A stretch of DNA of 64,000 nt. Origin: Rotaria sordida. Its lineage: Eukaryota; Rotifera; Eurotatoria; Philodinida; Philodinidae. Under the pieces are notes generated by a model. It was not told the DNA's origin. It worked only from the letters and a program-made list of their open reading frames with translations, and did no database searches. This document shows positions 60,995 through 64,000 of this stretch, piece after piece; positions within the stretch are counted from its first letter, which is position 1; each line of letters begins with the position of its first letter. The stretch is taken from assembly GCA_905250125.1 (NCBI GenBank), contig CAJNOL010000052.1:62772-126771 (forward strand), in the 5' to 3' direction. The translations under genes and the position numbers were made by a program.

Positions 60995-62687
60995 ATTATT
61001 TATTTATTATTCTCTAAGGCTCAACAAATAAATAGTAGACGATTAATATGGACTGGTCGAGAATCATTACGTGATAGTGATCCAGAAATGTATGGATTAA
61101 TACAAAAAGAAAAAAATCGTCAAAAAAGTGGTTTAGAAATGATTGCATCAGAAAATTTTACATCACGTGGTGTTCTTGAAACACTTGGATCATGTTTAAC
61201 AAATAAATATTCTGAAGTAATTAAATAATTTAATAAACTATTTTTCCTTTTTTTTTTGCTCATAGAAATAAAAATGAATTATTTCTTTCTTTTATTTTGT
61301 AGGGTTATCCAGGTGTTCGATATTATGGTGGAAATGAATATATCGATGAAATTGAAACTTTAACACAAAAACGAGCACTTGAAGCATTTAATTTAAATTC
61401 AACTGAATGGGGTGTTAATGTACAAGCATTATCAGGTGTACCAGCTAATTTTGCTGTTTATACTGCATTACTTGAACCTCATGGACGTTTAATGGGTTTA
61501 GATTTACCTGATGGTGGTCATTTAAGTCATGGTTATGCAACGTTAACAAAAAAAATCTCATCTACAAGCGCTTTTTTCGAAACAATGCCATATAAAGTTG
61601 ATCCAAAAACTGGTCTCATTGATTATGAATCTCTTTCAAAAACATCAAAATTATTTCGCCCAAAAATCATTGTTGCTGGTATATCATGTTATTCACGTAA
61701 TCTCGAATATGATAAATTTCGTACAATATGTGATGATATTGGTGCTATACTTGTTGCTGATATGGCACATGTTAGTGGTCTTGTTGCAGCTAATGTTGTT
61801 GCTAATCCATTTGAATATTCTGATATAGTTACAACAACAACACATAAAAGTTTACGTGGACCACGTGCTGCTTTAATATTTTTTCGACGTGGAATTAAAA
61901 AAAAACAAGAAACAACAACAACAACAACAACAAAAAAAAAAGGAACAAAAGATGAACATCAAATTGAAACATATGATTATGAAAGAAAAATTAATGAAGC
62001 TATTTTTCCTGGTTTACAAGGTGGACCACATAATAATACAATTGGTGCTATTGGTGTTGCTTTAAAAGAAGTTGCTTCAAATGATTTTAAATTATATGCA
62101 AAACAAGTTATTAGTAATGCTAAACAACTTGTTAAAACACTTCAAGAAAAAGGATATACATTTGTTGCAGGTATAATATTGTTATAATCAAATAAACAAA
62201 AACTTTTTGTATTTTATTGCATTCGTTTAGGTGGTACTGATACACATTTAGCTTTACTTGATTTACGTCCTCTTGGACTTGATGGTGCAAAAGTCGAAAA
62301 AGTACTTGAAGCTGTTTCAATTGCTGCTAATAAAAATACATGTCCAGGTGATAAGTCTGCTCTTAAACCTTCTGGTATTCGATTAGGTAAAAATAAGAAA
62401 AAAATATAAAAAAAAAAAAAATATTAATTTTTATTCTTCTAGGTACACCTGCATTAACAACACGTGGTTTTCGTGAAAATGATATAATTGAAGTTGCTAA
62501 TTATATTGATCAAGCAATAAAATTAGCTGTTGAAATTAATAAACCTAATGATACTAAAAAAACTTCTCAAATAACATTAAAAGATTTTAAAGAAAATATG
62601 AAACGAAATGAAAATATTCAAAATTTAAAACATTCCATTGAATTATTTGCTGAAAAATATCCAATGCCTGGTTATGATGAAATTTAA
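60888..62687 (+). CDS. SHMT: Serine hydroxymethyltransferase, probably with a mitochondrial presequence
   Basis: Five exons (60888-60932, 61019-61216, 61303-62170, 62231-62396, 62443-62687). PLP enzyme that interconverts serine and glycine while moving a one-carbon unit to tetrahydrofolate. Motifs: [49 protein letters not shown], and the PLP-lysine site [12 protein letters not shown], all intact. Exon 1 encodes [15 protein letters not shown], basic with Ser and Phe, like a mitochondrial targeting peptide, suggesting the SHMT2-type role. A CAA microsatellite (about 61913-61933) inserts seven Thr between Lys runs in the surface loop after the active-site Lys, where length varies in the family. 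It starts 257 bp after the SFSWAP stop on the same strand; ATTTCAG at 60802-60808 is acceptor-like. Confidence 0.97.
60959..60992. repeat. 34-base poly-A run in SHMT intron 1
   Basis: Uninterrupted A run inside the short first intron. The length may be uncertain because of sequencing slippage. Confidence 0.85.
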
Positions 62688-63465
62688 AAAAATCGAAAAA
62701 CTACTCATCAAAAATGTGATTATTTTAAGTATTTTATATTCGATAATTATGATTCATTTTCCTTTTCTGGTGATCTATTTATTTTTCCTTGGATTGTTTT
62801 CTTTTTTGATTATTAATATACATTAGACCATAGTCTAGTTCTTCATTGTCACATATATTTGAATATATAATTCTTTTATTGTCAAGGGATATACACATAA
62901 GTATTTTGAGCTATTTTAGTTCTTGTTTTTTTCCGTTTTGTCATAATACTTCAATCATCTTAGATAATAACTATATGTGTGTCGATCTAGTTATATTTCT
63001 TTTTTTTTTTAGAAGCTTGACTATAAAAATGCTTATTTTATAGGTTTTTATCTAAAAACATATACTTACCCCGAACTCTATTGAAAAGTTAGAATTCAGT
63101 GTATCTACTTTTTATTTATTATAAAGAAATCCGTTGTAATCCAAATAACGGAAGACAGTGAAAATCATGGATGTTTCAGGGCGTCTTGAGAGAAACTATC
63201 TAATCATAGAAAAAAATGATATTCATTTATATGAGTTTTTATTTTGAATCTTAATATTAAACTTTGAGAGAAGACAAATAAAAAATTCATTATTCCCGAC
63301 ACAAAGACCTTATTTGCAGATAATTAATTTTTTCTTTTGATCATCATCAATATATTTCATCGAAACGAAAAAAACAAAAAATCAGTTTTCATAAAATAAA
63401 TTACTTTCATTTGTAAATCTTTCTTTGAAACAGACAAAACGAAAAAACACAAAATCAATTGTTCA
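62688..63465. other. Spacer between converging SHMT and GPCR genes
   Basis: About 780 bp, no recognised gene. It should hold the 3' UTRs of both genes. Confidence 0.6.
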
Positions 63466-64000
63466 CTACAAAGCAATACGTCCTGATTGAGTGTTTTTCA
63501 TATTAAATCTAGATGGATTTATTGTACGCATTGCTAACATTAAACGTGGACTTTCTCGACTTTTAGAATTTGAACATGTATTACATTCATATTTTGGTGT
63601 TAATGTTCTTTGACCAGATATTTTTCGTGGATCATCATTTGTCATTATTTGTCGTTGTGTCATTATTCGACTATGTATATGATCATGAAAAAAACAACAA
63701 TGACGACACATTATTTGTAATGTATAACGAAATTTACAATTGGTTAATGAATAAATAAAAAAATTAATTGAATGATTTACAATTAATAATAGATTTGATA
63801 TAAAAAGAAGACAAACAAAAACTAATGCACGTATATATCCACATGGACAACTATCAATAAGACCAAATATAGTTAATATAAGGACGGGTAATTGACATAT
63901 TATATTAAAAAAACATATAATTAAAACCATTTTTGTTATTCGAGATTTTGATTTTAAACGTTGAGCAACTATTTCTGAATGTAAAATAAATTCTTGTGAT
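63466..64000 (-). CDS. Class A GPCR, 3' part (TM6, TM7, C-terminal tail); runs off the window
   Basis: The minus-strand frame is open to base 64000 and ends at 63466. It begins in a basic third intracellular loop (RLKSKSRITKM) leading to TM6 (VLIICFFNIICQLPVLIL), a short loop with Cys, and TM7 with NHSINFFIYSLTNCKFR, a variant of the class A NPxxY plus helix 8 motif. The tail of about 80 residues has a Cys-rich patch (CRHCCFF) that could be palmitoylated, and several Ser/Thr. The pattern is that of rhodopsin-family peptide receptors, but TM1-5 are outside the window so the ligand class cannot be set. Confidence 0.85.
   Translation of the reverse strand, partial: SQEFILHSEIVAQRLKSKSRITKMVLIICFFNIICQLPVLILTIFGLIDSCPCGYIRALVFVCLLFISNLLLIVNHSINFFIYSLTNCKFRYTLQIMCRHCCFFHDHIHSRIMTQRQIMTNDDPRKISGQRTLTPKYECNTCSNSKSRESPRLMLAMRTINPSRFNMKNTQSGRIAL

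Noticed and set aside
1-64000. CRISPR arrays, rRNA, prophage or viral genes
   Set aside because: No regularly spaced repeats with unique spacers, no rRNA signature and no viral hallmark gene were seen; the gene structures are eukaryotic throughout.

Overview
This is an AT-rich (roughly three-quarters A+T) piece of an invertebrate animal genome. The genes are animal-specific (hemicentin, peroxidasin, PDCD10, SFSWAP, RASD-type GTPase). They are cut by many very short GT-AG introns (about 50-100 bp) and separated by poly-A/poly-T-rich spacers. Arginine codons are mostly CGT/CGA. My best guess is a bdelloid rotifer (Rotaria-like). That guess rests on compactness, base composition and codon use, not on a diagnostic marker; flatworms share some of these traits.

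Layout. 1-3.0 kb (+): the last exon of a NOX5-like NADPH oxidase, then a small secreted cysteine-free protein. 3.2-29.4 kb (-): one hemicentin gene (signal peptide, VWA, about 27 Ig domains, nidogen-type G2F barrel, EGF repeats, fibulin-type C-terminus). Its 5.8-kb intron through the G2F domain holds a complete two-exon seven-helix receptor gene on the same strand. 29.4-34.4 kb: non-coding 5' flank. 33.3/34.4-35.3 kb (+): RASD-like small GTPase. 35.3-40.1 kb: intergenic, with hairpins, a GTAAGAT-rich repeat patch and a foldback element. 40.1-44.4 kb (-): peroxidasin-like gene with four Ig domains, an intact haem peroxidase and a C-terminal VWC, but no LRRs. 45.1-48.5 kb (-): a tight run of three genes, small mitochondrial-type membrane protein > SRA1 > RFC4. 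49.0-50.3 kb (+): secreted lipase with an intact triad. 50.8-51.5 kb (-): LC3/ATG8. 52.8-53.6 kb (-): PDCD10/CCM3. 54.2-60.6 kb (+): SFSWAP splicing factor. 60.9-62.7 kb (+): serine hydroxymethyltransferase. 63.5 kb to the end (-): 3' part of a class A GPCR.

The genes do not form one pathway; most are housekeeping, matrix or signalling genes. The points most worth attention are: the receptor nested in hemicentin; four long inverted-repeat (foldback/MITE-like) elements, three of them in hemicentin introns and one with a clear TA target duplication; tandem genes 150-260 bp apart with splice-acceptor-like sequences at or just upstream of their start codons, which suggests spliced-leader trans-splicing and operons; and a phase-compatible candidate alternative terminal exon in an SFSWAP intron. 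I saw no CRISPR array, rRNA, convincing tRNA or viral gene.
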